NCBI RefSeq assembly: GCF_000967965.1 | Contig: NZ_LACC01000025.1 | Location: 103,792 to 167,791 of the forward strand | DNA from: Pseudomonas fluorescens | GTDB lineage: Bacteria; Pseudomonadota; Gammaproteobacteria; Pseudomonadales; Pseudomonadaceae | Length of the DNA: 64,000 nt | Direction: 5' to 3' | Shown: in pieces, positions 17,342-26,518 of the stretch | Numbering within the stretch: the stretch's first letter is position 1 | How the letters are laid out: each line of letters opens with the position of its first letter | Notes under the pieces: model-generated | What the model saw: the letters and a program-made list of their open reading frames with translations, nothing else | Told to the model about the DNA's origin: nothing | The model's database searches: none | Made by a program: the position numbers and the translations under genes

Positions 17342-17731
17342 TCAGGTGGGTTCCGGCAGTGATTCCGGTCGCGACCAGATCCACAGGTTGCCCAGCCCCA
17401 TGCCGGCAATTGCCAGGTAAATCGGCCAGCCGTGATCGAGCATCACCAGCATCAGACCGGCACATAACAGCATGCTGACCGTGGCGCTGACTTTTGCCCT
17501 GCGCGCGATGATCTTGCCGTTGCGCCAGTTATGGAGGATGGGGCCGAACAGCCGGTGGTTTTCCAGCCAGGCACTCAGGCGCGGCGAGCTGCGGGTCGCG
17601 GCCCAGGCGGCCAGCAGGATGAACTCGGTGGTTGGCAGGCCGGGTATGACGATGGCGATCAGGCCGATGCCCAGGCTGACGTAGGCCAGCAGGCCGAAGA
17701 GAAGGCGGGAGAGTTTGGAAGAGGTGGGCAT
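17342..17731 (-). CDS. YbaN family (DUF454) inner-membrane protein
   Basis: This is a 129-residue protein with two or three hydrophobic helices: LFGLLAYVSLGIGLIAIVIPGLPTTEFILLAAW near the N-terminus and a pair near the C-terminus (VSMLLCAGLMLVML, WPIYLAIAGMGLGNLWIW). The G-IPGLPTTEFILLAAWA motif is typical of the YbaN/DUF454 family. Function is unknown. The ATG has only a weak ribosome site. The 200 bases upstream of the chemoreceptor (17142-17341) hold nothing I recognise. Confidence 0.85.
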   Translation of the reverse strand: MPTSSKLSRLLFGLLAYVSLGIGLIAIVIPGLPTTEFILLAAWAATRSSPRLSAWLENHRLFGPILHNWRNGKIIARRAKVSATVSMLLCAGLMLVMLDHGWPIYLAIAGMGLGNLWIWSRPESLPEPT

Positions 17732-17788
17732 GGGCTCTGGGGTGGCGTGTGACGCTGAATGGAGATCTTACAGATTCACCCGGCCCTT

Positions 17789-17878
17789 TGTAGGAGTGAG
17801 CCTGCTCGCGATAGCGGAGTATCAGTCGACAATAATGCTGTCTGGAATACCGTCATCGCGAGCAGACTCGCTCCCACA
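17789..17878. repeat. REP inverted pair
   Basis: TGTAGGAGTGAGCCTGCTCG and its inverted counterpart (with one changed base in the right arm), directly behind the heme oxygenase stop codon. Confidence 0.88.
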
Positions 17879-17892
17879 GGGTCGGTGTTGTG

Positions 17893-18501
17893 TCAGGCGA
17901 CTTCCGGTGTGCTGGCGTAAGCCTGCTCCAGCAACACGGTAAACCGGTTGAACGCGTCGATGGCGCCTTTTTCCACGTCGGCTTCTTCCTGGGCGCTGAA
18001 TGCCAGGCCGTCCAGGGTCTTGACGAAGCTCTTCCAGCCTTCAGCGCGGCCACCGGCCGGTTCGCCGAGGTGGCGGGCGCCGAAGGTTTCGCTCAGGCCA
18101 AGGCCCACGGCACGCTTGATCAGGAACGCCGCGCCGAGCTTCGAGCCTTCCGAAACAAAGATCCAGCCCAGGGCTTCGGCCTTGGTCGGGTTCTTCAGTG
18201 CACCGGCGACAGGTACCGGCACGTCGGTGTCCAGGTCCGCGAGGTCGGCCTTGGCGGCATCGGCACGGCAGCGGGCCGGCAGGTCCGGGACGATGGCGGT
18301 CAGTTCGGTATCGTTGTACAGCGACATCAGCTCCGACTGGAACAGGTACTGCGCCACCACGAAGCGGGCGAAATTGGCCGGGGTTTCAAACGGAGCATGG
18401 GCCTTGACCAGGGCATCGAGCTTGCTGTGCGGCTCGTTGGTGATCTGGTTCAAACGCTGCGAACGCAGGTTGGAGCGTTGTTCGGTGGCCTGGGTAGTCA
18501 T
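17893..18501 (-). CDS. hemO: Biliverdin-forming heme oxygenase
   Basis: This cytoplasmic enzyme opens heme to release iron, CO and biliverdin. Its 202 residues match HemO/PigA of Pseudomonas. The proximal heme ligand is probably His25 in TNEPHSKLD, and the distal helix is GWIFVSEGSKLGAAFL, with the conserved glycines. AAGGA precedes the ATG. It lies directly downstream of the TonB-dependent heme receptor and its sigma/anti-sigma pair, so import and degradation of heme are encoded together. Confidence 0.93.
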   Translation of the reverse strand: MTTQATEQRSNLRSQRLNQITNEPHSKLDALVKAHAPFETPANFARFVVAQYLFQSELMSLYNDTELTAIVPDLPARCRADAAKADLADLDTDVPVPVAGALKNPTKAEALGWIFVSEGSKLGAAFLIKRAVGLGLSETFGARHLGEPAGGRAEGWKSFVKTLDGLAFSAQEEADVEKGAIDAFNRFTVLLEQAYASTPEVA

Positions 18502-18615
18502 GGCAATTCCTTGGAGAAAGAGGAGGCGCTTGGTAACGAGACGAAGAGCAAGGCGCCTGACAGTAAAAAATCCTCACCGGACGGCTTGATGTAACCGCCC
18601 GACGAGATGAGCGGA

Positions 18616-21183
18616 TCAGATATCCCAGATCAGGTTGACCGCAAAATTGCGACCCGGCTGGGTCAGGCGATCGAGGTTGGCCGGTTGGGTCACGGAGGCT
18701 TCGCCGACGCTGTCGTAGCCGCGCACGTCATCCCACAGCCAGTACTTCTTGTCGGTGAGGTTGTAGACGCCGCCGCTGACGGTCACGTCGTCGGTCACCT
18801 TGTAGAACGCGCTCAGGTCCAGAATGCCGAAACCGGGCGTCTTGAACTGGGTGCTGGTGCCGTCCGGGGTTTTGAAACTGGTGCTGTCGACGCGGTCCTT
18901 TTTCTTCACCAGCGTCCAGCTGAGCAAGCCACCGTAGGTGTCCTGGTCGTAGCCGAGGCCGAATACGCCGGTCAGCGGGTTGACGCTGTTGAGCGGCTCG
19001 CCGTTGTCGTCGTTGCGACCGTAGGCATAGGCCACCGAGCCCTGGGTGTAGAGACCTTGCGGCGCGCCGAAGGCATCGAGGTTCAGGCGGCCCTTGACCT
19101 CGGCACCCTTGATGGTGGCGTGCTTGATGTTGTTGCTCTTGAAAATGGTCTCGCTATAGCCGGGCGTGATGGCGTTCTCGTTGATGAAGTCGCGGTACTT
19201 GTTGTAGAACACCGCCACGTCAAACGAGCCCTGCTCGAAGTTGCCGCGCAAACCCGTCTCGTAGCTTTTGCTCTTTTCCGGTTCCAGGTCCGGATTAGGC
19301 GCGACCCGATAGCCGCCGGCGATGTTTTCGAAACGGCCATACAACGCCTTGGCGGTCGGGGTGCGGAAGCCTTCGGCGTATTGGCCGAACCAGGTGTAGT
19401 GGTCGTTGAAGCTGTAGGTGGTGCCGAACTTCGGCGACAGGCGATGCCAGGTCTTGGTCTCGTCGCTCACCACGCCGTTGCCGCTCTGGTCGGCGGTGGC
19501 CAGGAACTCTTCGGTGATGTGCGGCTTGAGTTCGGTGTAGTCGTAGCGTGCACCGGGCAGGAAGGTCCAGTTGCCCCAACTGATCTGATCCTGGGCGAAC
19601 AGGCTGTAGCTATTGATGGTCGGGTCCGGGAAGTCACTGGCGGGTTTCAGCGTGTCGAGGGCGCTCGGGGCGCCAATGACACGGCAGGCACCGGCCACGG
19701 TCAGGCAGGTGCCGGTACCGGTACGCAGGCCGGTAACTTTGTCCTGCTTGATGGTGGTGCCATAGGTGACGAAGTGATCGGTATCGGCGATGGCAAAGGA
19801 CTTGTCAGCCTGGGCGTCGAATACCCATTGGCGATCCTTGAAGTTGGTATCACGGTTACGCAACACGGTCCGTGACGGCGGCGCGTAGATCTCTTCGGTG
19901 CTCTGGTCGGTCTTGGCGATCTGGTAGTTCAGCGTCCACTTGATGTTGTCAGCCAGTGCGCTGTCCAGACCGAAGCTGTGTTCCAGGCCAAAGCGTTCGC
20001 GAGTGATCGTGTCGTTACCGGTACGGGACTTGTAGAAGCCCATACCGCGTCCGGCATTGAACGGGCCGCCCACCGCGCTCAGTTGATTGGTGTCGCGGTC
20101 GTCCTTGTAATGCTCGTAGGTCAGGCCCAGGCGCGCGTCGTCAGCGTAATCCCAGCCCAGTTTAGCCAGCACGCTGGTGGTGCGCACGTCCTGGGGGTTG
20201 GCTTCAGTGCGGTTCAGGCCAGTGCCGCCGGTTTCGCCAAAGGACTCTGTTTCATGACCGTTGCGTTGACTGAGATGCAGCAGGCCGTCGAACTCGCCGG
20301 TACGGCCGGCGACGGTGCCGGACGTCAGCCAGCTGTCGTCGGCGGAGCTGTAGCCGGTTTTCAGACGTGCGCCGACATCCTTGCCCGGTTTGATGATGTC
20401 GTCCGGGTCCAGCGTGTAGTAACTGACCGCACCGCCAATGGCGCTGCTGCCATACAGCACCGACGCCGGGCCCCGGAGGATTTCCACACGCTTGACGATT
20501 TCCGGGTCGACATAGTTGCGGTTGGTCTGGGCATACGGGCCGTTGAAGAAACCGTCGGGTACCTGCACCCCGTCGACCTGGGTCAGTACACGGTCGCCAT
20601 CGATACCGCGAATGTTGTAGCCCGTGATGCCGGCGCGTTGGCCTGAACCGCCTACCGATACACCGGGTTCGTAGCGCACCAGCTCCTTGATGGTATTGAC
20701 GTTGTTGCGGTCCAGATCTTCGCGGGTGTAGACAGAGACCGTGCTCGGTACGCTGTTCACATCCTGCTCGTTACGGGTGGCGCTGATGGTGACCTGATCC
20801 AGATTGAGGGCACTGCTACCGCTGCGTTTTTCTAGAACGATGCTGTTGTTGCCCAGCTTGCGATAGCCCAGGTTGGTCCCCACCAACAGGCGATCCAGGG
20901 CTTTCTCCGGCGACAGCGAACCACGGACTCCCGGCGAGGCCACACCCTGCACCAGCTCCGACGACACGCCGACCTGCCAGCCCGTCACGGCGGTAAAGGC
21001 ATTGAGTGCCGACACCAGTGATTGCTGGGGAATGGCGAACGCGTAGTCGCCCATTTTGCGGGTCGATTGCTCGGTGGCGGTGGTGGCCATGAGCGGTGCG
21101 GTACCGGCCATCAGGATGGCAGCGGTCAGCAGCGACAGCACGCGGGAAGGTGTAGGGGCTTGGCGGGTAAGGCGAGGGGACAT
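18616..21183 (-). CDS. hxuA: TonB-dependent heme receptor with signalling domain
   Basis: This outer-membrane receptor takes up heme and signals its presence. It has a signal peptide (about 1-35), an STN signalling domain (about 45-120, AIPQQSLVSALNAFTAVTGWQVG), a plug and a 22-strand barrel. EGFRTPTAKALY and NPDLEPEKS correspond to the FRAP/NPNL box of heme and hemoglobin receptors. The frame could begin at a GTG seven codons earlier, but the ATG at 21183 has GGAGC in place and gives 855 residues. With the FecR and FecI genes upstream it forms a cell-surface-signalling system like P. aeruginosa Hxu (PA1300-1302). The hxu assignment rests on domain layout and neighbours. Confidence 0.9.
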   Translation of the reverse strand: MSPRLTRQAPTPSRVLSLLTAAILMAGTAPLMATTATEQSTRKMGDYAFAIPQQSLVSALNAFTAVTGWQVGVSSELVQGVASPGVRGSLSPEKALDRLLVGTNLGYRKLGNNSIVLEKRSGSSALNLDQVTISATRNEQDVNSVPSTVSVYTREDLDRNNVNTIKELVRYEPGVSVGGSGQRAGITGYNIRGIDGDRVLTQVDGVQVPDGFFNGPYAQTNRNYVDPEIVKRVEILRGPASVLYGSSAIGGAVSYYTLDPDDIIKPGKDVGARLKTGYSSADDSWLTSGTVAGRTGEFDGLLHLSQRNGHETESFGETGGTGLNRTEANPQDVRTTSVLAKLGWDYADDARLGLTYEHYKDDRDTNQLSAVGGPFNAGRGMGFYKSRTGNDTITRERFGLEHSFGLDSALADNIKWTLNYQIAKTDQSTEEIYAPPSRTVLRNRDTNFKDRQWVFDAQADKSFAIADTDHFVTYGTTIKQDKVTGLRTGTGTCLTVAGACRVIGAPSALDTLKPASDFPDPTINSYSLFAQDQISWGNWTFLPGARYDYTELKPHITEEFLATADQSGNGVVSDETKTWHRLSPKFGTTYSFNDHYTWFGQYAEGFRTPTAKALYGRFENIAGGYRVAPNPDLEPEKSKSYETGLRGNFEQGSFDVAVFYNKYRDFINENAITPGYSETIFKSNNIKHATIKGAEVKGRLNLDAFGAPQGLYTQGSVAYAYGRNDDNGEPLNSVNPLTGVFGLGYDQDTYGGLLSWTLVKKKDRVDSTSFKTPDGTSTQFKTPGFGILDLSAFYKVTDDVTVSGGVYNLTDKKYWLWDDVRGYDSVGEASVTQPANLDRLTQPGRNFAVNLIWDI

Positions 21184-21305
21184 CGATAGCGCTCCGTGTC
21201 GCACGAATCTTTATAGGTGCTGATTGGCATGGTGAGATGCGAATCAATTGCATTGGCTATAACGAGACGTACGGGGTTTGGCTATCGAGTAAAAATAATT
21301 CTCAT

Positions 21306-22271
21306 TCAGTTCAAGATGACCAGCGCCGGGAATTCCTGGAGCCGGGCCGAGGTGATGTGGGCCAGGGAGCGAACCACGTCCAGGGGCTGATCGAGGCGGT
21401 AGTTACCCGTTACGGTGACATCGGCCAACTGTTCGTTGTTGTTGATGATCCAGCCCGGGTAGTAGCGGCGAAGTTCTGCCAGCACCTGGTTCAACGGGCA
21501 GTTTTCGAACACCAGCCGTCCCTGGACCCACGCCAGGTCGGTGGCGGCATCCAGCTTGGCCGGATGGTCGAAGCCGTTGGGGCCGATGCGAATGCTTTCC
21601 CCGGCGGACAAGCGCACCCGCGCGTCATCCCGGGTGGCGCGCAAGTCGACATCCCCGCGTTGCACCCGCACCTGCGCCACGCCGTCGAGGTAACGCACGG
21701 CAAATGCGGTATCGCGAACGCTGGCCGTGACCGGGCCGGCGTCGATTTCCAGTGGTTGGCCGCGATTGGCCTGCACTTCGAAAAACGCTTCGCCCTGATA
21801 CAGGCGGGCAACACGTTGTTGGTCGTTGATGGTGCTTGAGAACGCCGAATTGGTATTGAGCAGGACCTTGGACCCGTCCTCCAGTTGCAGGCGCTGGCGC
21901 TCGCCGACCACGGTCAGGTGATCGGCCTGCAGGTGCATTGGCAAACTGCTGAAACTGAACAGCCCGAGCAGCAGCACGGCGGCGGTGGCCAGTGGTTTCC
22001 AGTGCGGACGCAGACGGGCGAGGACAGTGACTTTCGCCGGACGGGCGGCCAGGCTTTGCGCGCATTGCGCCACTTGCGGGCCTTCCCAGATCGCCTGGGC
22101 CTTGGCGAACGCCTGGGCATTCAGCGGATCGGCGTCGAGCCATGCATGGAATTGGCGGGCCTGCTCCTCGTCGGGACTGCCGAGCACGATCAGCCAGTCC
22201 AGGGCCTGGTCCATCGCGCTTGCGTGGTCCTGCGCCGATGAAGGCTCTGGGGAGCGGTGGTTGTCCGTCAC
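21306..22271 (-). CDS. hxuR: FecR-type anti-sigma factor for heme signalling
   Basis: This inner-membrane regulator receives the signal from the receptor STN domain and controls the partner sigma factor. It has 321 residues: an N-terminal cytoplasmic DUF4880-type region (about 20-75, ALDWLIVLGSPDEEQARQFHAWL), one membrane helix (about 100-115) and a periplasmic FecR domain. The GTG at 22271 has GAGGA at the right distance; an ATG nine codons earlier has none. It is followed after about 120 bases by the receptor gene. Confidence 0.92.
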   Translation of the reverse strand: MTDNHRSPEPSSAQDHASAMDQALDWLIVLGSPDEEQARQFHAWLDADPLNAQAFAKAQAIWEGPQVAQCAQSLAARPAKVTVLARLRPHWKPLATAAVLLLGLFSFSSLPMHLQADHLTVVGERQRLQLEDGSKVLLNTNSAFSSTINDQQRVARLYQGEAFFEVQANRGQPLEIDAGPVTASVRDTAFAVRYLDGVAQVRVQRGDVDLRATRDDARVRLSAGESIRIGPNGFDHPAKLDAATDLAWVQGRLVFENCPLNQVLAELRRYYPGWIINNNEQLADVTVTGNYRLDQPLDVVRSLAHITSARLQEFPALVILN

Positions 22272-22391
22272 GGTGTTTCCTCGGCAGTGTCTGTGCACGG
22301 CTGTTTTTTTAGTGAAGCGTAAAAGTGGGCCAAGGGTAGCAAAGCCCGATGATCAGCGCAGTCGGTCCAGGTGTGCGCAGGGCCTTGGCGC

Positions 22392-22910
22392 TCAGTTGGC
22401 GCTCAAGCGATCGGCAACCCCGATGCAGATCGACATGATCAACTTGAGTTCTTTCTGCACGGTGCTGAGGGACACGTTTAGCTCGTCGGCGATTTCCTGG
22501 TAGCTGTGCCCGTGCAGGCGGCTGAGGATGAAAATCCGCTGTTGGCGGGCACTGAGTTGACTGAGGCTCACGTTCAGGCGCTCCAGCAATTGTTCGGCGT
22601 GTGCGGCATCTTCGGCGCTGCTGGTGGGGGCGGCGATGCTGTGCATCACCTCCTGCGGCACGTCGTCGACCATGGTGCGCGAATGGATGCGCCGCGCGCG
22701 CAAATGGTCCAGCGCCAGGTTGCGCGCCGTCTGGAAGACGAAGGGCTCAAGATGATCGATGGCCCGTTCGCTCAATGCACGGGTCACCCGCAGGTAGGTT
22801 TCCTGCAGGAGGTCTTCAGCGGTGCTGTGATTGTTGACCATCCGTTCCAGCGTGCGCAGCAGGGAGGTGCGCTGGGTGAGGAAAACGTGGTTGAAGCGTG
22901 ACTGACTCAC
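22392..22910 (-). CDS. hxuI: FecI-type ECF sigma factor
   Basis: This extracytoplasmic-function sigma factor has 172 residues, with region 2 (FVFQTARNLALDHLRARRIHSR) and region 4 (LSARQQRIFILSRLHGHSYQEIADELNVSLSTVQKEL) clear. It should transcribe the heme receptor and perhaps heme oxygenase when heme is bound. It starts with GTG and only a weak ribosome site. A strong Fur-box palindrome lies 20-50 bases upstream, so iron starvation should control it. Confidence 0.93.
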   Translation of the reverse strand: MSQSRFNHVFLTQRTSLLRTLERMVNNHSTAEDLLQETYLRVTRALSERAIDHLEPFVFQTARNLALDHLRARRIHSRTMVDDVPQEVMHSIAAPTSSAEDAAHAEQLLERLNVSLSQLSARQQRIFILSRLHGHSYQEIADELNVSLSTVQKELKLIMSICIGVADRLSAN

Positions 22911-22929
22911 GGGAGAACCTGATCCATTT

Positions 22930-22960
22930 CGAGTAGATGATAATGCTTATCATCTACTCG
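22930..22960. promoter_or_regulatory. Fur box, 31-bp perfect palindrome
   Basis: A perfect inverted repeat with 14-base arms around TGC. Its core GATGATAATGCTTATCATC matches the Fur layout of repeated GATAAT units. It sits just upstream of the sigma gene and probably represses it when iron is plentiful. The palindrome is longer than a standard 19-bp site. Confidence 0.88.
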
Positions 22961-22987
22961 AGTGGTCAAGTACTGATTTGTGAAGCT

Positions 22988-23452
22988 TTACGCGCGACCC
23001 TGCAAATAGGTGGCGTAATCGGGAATCCGATGGAGGTGCGCCTGATCCATCAGCGGACTGCTGAGCAGGTAGTCGGCGCTGCATTCGTTGCACGCCACCG
23101 GGATGTTCCACACCGCCGCGACCCGCAGCAACGCCTTGATGTCCGGGTCGTGGGGCTGGGGTTCGAACGGGTCCCAGAAAAACACCAGCATGTCGACCCG
23201 CTGCTCGGCGATTTGCGCACCGAGCTGTTGGTCGCCGCCCAGTGGCCCGCTGATCATGCTTTGCACCGGCAAATCGAGGCGTTGTTGCAACAACAAACCC
23301 GTGGTGCCGGTGGCGACCAGATCATGCCGGGCCAGTCTGTCTTTTTGCCGTTCGGCCCAGTCCAGCAAGAACACCTTGCAGTGGTCATGGGCGACCAGGG
23401 CGATACGCTTGCGCGCCGCCATGGTCTTTTGCGTAAAGCTGATGCCGATCAT
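22988..23452 (-). CDS. mgsA: Methylglyoxal synthase
   Basis: This enzyme converts dihydroxyacetone phosphate to methylglyoxal and phosphate. It has 154 residues with the phosphate-binding TGTTG, the SGPLGGDQQLGA loop holding the catalytic aspartate, and FFWDPFEPQPHDPDIKALLR, all typical. The frame runs 11 codons further up, but the ATG at 23452 has GGAGC eight bases before it. It begins 17 bases after gapA on the same strand, so the two are probably cotranscribed, linking a triose-phosphate relief valve to the glycolytic dehydrogenase. Confidence 0.95.
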   Translation of the reverse strand: MIGISFTQKTMAARKRIALVAHDHCKVFLLDWAERQKDRLARHDLVATGTTGLLLQQRLDLPVQSMISGPLGGDQQLGAQIAEQRVDMLVFFWDPFEPQPHDPDIKALLRVAAVWNIPVACNECSADYLLSSPLMDQAHLHRIPDYATYLQGRA

Positions 23453-23469
23453 CGATGGTTGCTCCGGGC

Positions 23470-24471
23470 TTATTCGGCGTTGCACAGCGCCAGGCAGTTA
23501 TCGAGCATGCGGTTGGAGAAGCCCCATTCGTTGTCATACCACGCCAGCACCTTGAGCAGCTTTCCGCTGGACTTGGTGTGGTTGGCATCGAAAATCGACG
23601 ACAGCGGGTTGTGGTTGAAGTCGCTGGAGACCAGCGGCAGGGTGTTGTAGCCAAGTATCTTCGAGTGCTGGCTGGCTTCTTTCATCAGCGCATTGACTTC
23701 CTCTGCGCTGGCTTCTTTTTTCAGATGCACCGTCAGGTCCACCAGCGACACGTTGATCACCGGTACGCGCACCGACATGCCGGTCAATTTGCCCGCCAGT
23801 TCCGGCAGCACCAGGCCGACGGCTTCGGCAGCACCGGTCTTGCTCGGGATCATGTTCTGTGTGGCCGAACGGGCGCGGTACGGATCGACGTGATAGACGT
23901 CGGTCAGGTGCTGATCGTTGGTGTAGGCGTGGATGGTGGTCATCAGGCCGCTTTCGATGCCCAGTTCGCGATGCAGCACCTGGGCCACCGGGGCCAGGCA
24001 GTTGGTGGTGCACGACGCATTGGAAATGATCTGATGCGACTGGCGCAGAATGTCGTGGTTCACCCCGTAAACGACGGTGGCGTCGGCGCCTTTGGCCGGA
24101 GCGGAGATAATCACTTTGCGCGCGCCCGCCGTAATATGCGCGGCGGCCTTGGCCCGGTCGGTGAACAGACCGGTGCATTCGAACACCACATCAATTTTTT
24201 CCGCGGCCCAGGGCAGGTCGGCCGGGTTGCGGATGGCGCTGACCGAAATGCGGTCGCCGTTGACCGTCAGGCTCTCCTGGTCGTGCTGGACATCGGCATC
24301 GAACGTGCCGTGAACGGTGTCGTACTTGAGCAGATGAGCATTGATCGCGCTGTCGCCAAGGTCGTTGATGGCGACGATCTGCAGATCCTGACGGTAGCCC
24401 TGGGTATAGAGTGCTCGCAGGACATTACGGCCGATGCGGCCAAAACCATTGATTGCGATTCGAAGAGTCAT
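23470..24471 (-). CDS. gapA: Type I glyceraldehyde-3-phosphate dehydrogenase
   Basis: This enzyme oxidises glyceraldehyde-3-phosphate with NAD to 1,3-bisphosphoglycerate. It has 333 residues, with the N-terminal NAD fold INGFGRIGRNVLRAL and the catalytic cysteine in SNASCTTNCLAPV. It is the glucose-associated copy, divergent from edd as in P. putida and P. aeruginosa (gap-1). Two HexR-type sites lie in the shared gap, and an AACAACAA motif lies in its leader. Confidence 0.96.
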   Translation of the reverse strand: MTLRIAINGFGRIGRNVLRALYTQGYRQDLQIVAINDLGDSAINAHLLKYDTVHGTFDADVQHDQESLTVNGDRISVSAIRNPADLPWAAEKIDVVFECTGLFTDRAKAAAHITAGARKVIISAPAKGADATVVYGVNHDILRQSHQIISNASCTTNCLAPVAQVLHRELGIESGLMTTIHAYTNDQHLTDVYHVDPYRARSATQNMIPSKTGAAEAVGLVLPELAGKLTGMSVRVPVINVSLVDLTVHLKKEASAEEVNALMKEASQHSKILGYNTLPLVSSDFNHNPLSSIFDANHTKSSGKLLKVLAWYDNEWGFSNRMLDNCLALCNAE

Positions 24472-24491
24472 AGTGCGGCGCTACCGTCGTT

Positions 24492-24499
24492 TTGTTGTT
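24492..24499 (-). promoter_or_regulatory. CA motif (Crc/Hfq type) in the gapA leader
   Basis: AACAACAA on the minus strand, matching the AANAANAA pattern that Hfq/Crc binds for carbon catabolite repression. It overlaps the HexR-type site, so one of the two roles may be accidental. Confidence 0.35.
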
Positions 24500-24509
24500 G
24501 GAATTACAA
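24495..24509. promoter_or_regulatory. Candidate HexR operator, gapA side
   Basis: TTGT-TGGAATT-ACAA fits the remembered Pseudomonas HexR pattern TTGT-N7/8-ACAA. It lies 24 bases upstream of the gapA ATG, where binding would block transcription. Confidence 0.6.
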
Positions 24510-24556
24510 GATTATTCGCAAAAAAATAGAAAACAAGCCTTTTTAATGGCAATATT

Positions 24557-24571
24557 TTGTTCAATCTACAA
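24557..24571. promoter_or_regulatory. Candidate HexR operator, edd side
   Basis: TTGT-TCAATCT-ACAA fits the same TTGT-N7/8-ACAA pattern, 120 bases upstream of the edd ATG. Two matching sites in one 220-base gap between known HexR targets support the call. Confidence 0.6.
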
Positions 24572-24691
24572 CGAGTGACCTGAATCAACTGGTCCAACCG
24601 ATCAAGAAAACCGTCTGTCATCCCATCGACACCGGCCTTTGATCAGCATAGACAATCAGGTCGCCACATCCGTTAGCCTGGAGTTCTACAC

Positions 24692-26518
24692 ATGCATCCC
24701 CGCGTCCTTGAGGTCACCGAACGGCTTATCGCCCGCAGCCGCGCCACGCGTGAGGCTTACCTTGCATTGATTCGCGGTGCAGCCAGCGACGGTCCGATGC
24801 GCGGCAAGCTGCAATGCGCCAACTTCGCCCATGGCGTGGCCGGTTGCGGCAGCGACGACAAGCACAGCCTGCGGATGATGAACTCCGCCAACATCGCGAT
24901 AGTTTCGTCATATAACGACATGCTCTCGGCGCACCAGCCGTACGAAGTCTTTCCGGAGATGATCAAAAAGGCCCTGCGCGAGATCGGCTCCGTCGGCCAG
25001 TTCGCCGGTGGCACCCCGGCCATGTGCGATGGCGTGACCCAGGGCGAGCCGGGCATGGAACTGAGCCTGCCGAGCCGCGAAGTGATCGCTTTGTCCACGG
25101 CCGTGGCGCTGTCCCACAACATGTTCGACGGCGCACTGATGCTCGGCATCTGCGACAAGATCGTGCCGGGCCTGATGATGGGCGCGCTGCGCTTCGGCCA
25201 TCTGCCGATGATCTTCGTGCCGGGCGGGCCGATGGTGTCGGGCATTTCCAACAAGCAGAAAGCCGACGTACGCCAGAAGTACGCCGAAGGCAAGGCGACC
25301 CGCGAAGAGCTGCTGGAATCGGAAATGAAGTCCTACCACAGCCCTGGCACCTGCACCTTCTACGGCACCGCCAACACCAACCAGCTGCTGATGGAAGTCA
25401 TGGGCCTGCACCTGCCGGGCGCGTCCTTCGTCAACCCGAACACGCCGTTGCGCGATGCCTTGACCCGCGAAGCCGCGCACCAGGTCACACGTTTGACCAA
25501 GCAGAACGGCAACTACATCCCGATCGGCGAAATCGTCGACGAGCGTTCGCTGGTCAACTCGATTGTCGCGCTGCACGCCACAGGCGGCTCGACCAACCAC
25601 ACTCTGCACATGCCGGCCATCGCCATGGCGGCGGGCATTCAATTGACCTGGCAGGACATGGCCGACCTCTCCGAAGTCGTGCCGACCCTGAGCCACGTCT
25701 ACCCGAACGGCAAGGCCGACATCAACCATTTCCAGGCCGCGGGCGGTATGTCGTTCCTGATTCGTGAACTGCTGGAAGCCGGGTTGCTCCACGAAAACGT
25801 CAACACCGTGATGGGCCACGGCCTGAGCCGCTACACCCAGGAGCCGTTCCTCGACAATGGCCAACTGGTCTGGCGCGAAGGCGTGACCGACAGCCTCGAT
25901 GAAAGCATCCTGCGTCCGGTCGCCCGCGCGTTCTCGGCGGAAGGTGGCCTGCGGGTGATGGAAGGCAACCTCGGTCGTGGCGTGATGAAAGTCTCCGCCG
26001 TTGCCGTGGAAAACCAGATCGTCGAAGCGCCGGCCATGGTGTTCCAGGATCAGCAGGACCTGGCCGATGCGTTCAAGGCCGGTTTGCTGGAAAAGGATTT
26101 TGTCGCGGTGATGCGCTTCCAGGGCCCACGCTCCAACGGCATGCCGGAATTGCACAAGATGACGCCGTTCCTGGGCGTGCTGCAGGATCGCGGCTTCAAG
26201 GTGGCATTGGTCACTGACGGACGCATGTCCGGCGCGTCGGGGAAAATCCCGGCGGCCATTCATGTCAGTCCCGAAGCATATGTCGGCGGCGCTTTGGCGC
26301 GGGTCCAAGAGGGCGATATCATCCGCGTCGATGGCGTCAAAGGCACCCTGGAGCTTAAGGTGGACGCCGAAGAATTCGCAGCGCGCACTCCGGCCAAAGG
26401 CCTGTTGGGCAACAACATCGGCACCGGTCGCGAGCTGTTCGGTTTCATGCGCATGGCCTTCAGCTCGGCGGAGCAGGGCGCCAGCGCCTTCACTTCTGCC
26501 CTGGAGACGCTTAATTGA
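24692..26518 (+). CDS. edd: 6-phosphogluconate dehydratase
   Basis: This is the first Entner-Doudoroff enzyme, dehydrating 6-phosphogluconate to KDPG. It has 608 residues of the IlvD/Edd family, with the iron-sulfur and magnesium regions GTPAMCDGVTQGEPGMELSL, LGICDKIVPGL and CTFYGTANTNQ. GGAG lies nine bases before the ATG. glk follows with a TTGA overlap, so the two are translated together. Confidence 0.97.
   Translation: MHPRVLEVTERLIARSRATREAYLALIRGAASDGPMRGKLQCANFAHGVAGCGSDDKHSLRMMNSANIAIVSSYNDMLSAHQPYEVFPEMIKKALREIGSVGQFAGGTPAMCDGVTQGEPGMELSLPSREVIALSTAVALSHNMFDGALMLGICDKIVPGLMMGALRFGHLPMIFVPGGPMVSGISNKQKADVRQKYAEGKATREELLESEMKSYHSPGTCTFYGTANTNQLLMEVMGLHLPGASFVNPNTPLRDALTREAAHQVTRLTKQNGNYIPIGEIVDERSLVNSIVALHATGGSTNHTLHMPAIAMAAGIQLTWQDMADLSEVVPTLSHVYPNGKADINHFQAAGGMSFLIRELLEAGLLHENVNTVMGHGLSRYTQEPFLDNGQLVWREGVTDSLDESILRPVARAFSAEGGLRVMEGNLGRGVMKVSAVAVENQIVEAPAMVFQDQQDLADAFKAGLLEKDFVAVMRFQGPRSNGMPELHKMTPFLGVLQDRGFKVALVTDGRMSGASGKIPAAIHVSPEAYVGGALARVQEGDIIRVDGVKGTLELKVDAEEFAARTPAKGLLGNNIGTGRELFGFMRMAFSSAEQGASAFTSALETLN

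Noticed and set aside
21288..21306. Fur-like AT-rich stretch before the heme receptor gene
   Set aside because: Only about half of the 19 positions match the Fur consensus, and the receptor should be driven by its ECF sigma factor.
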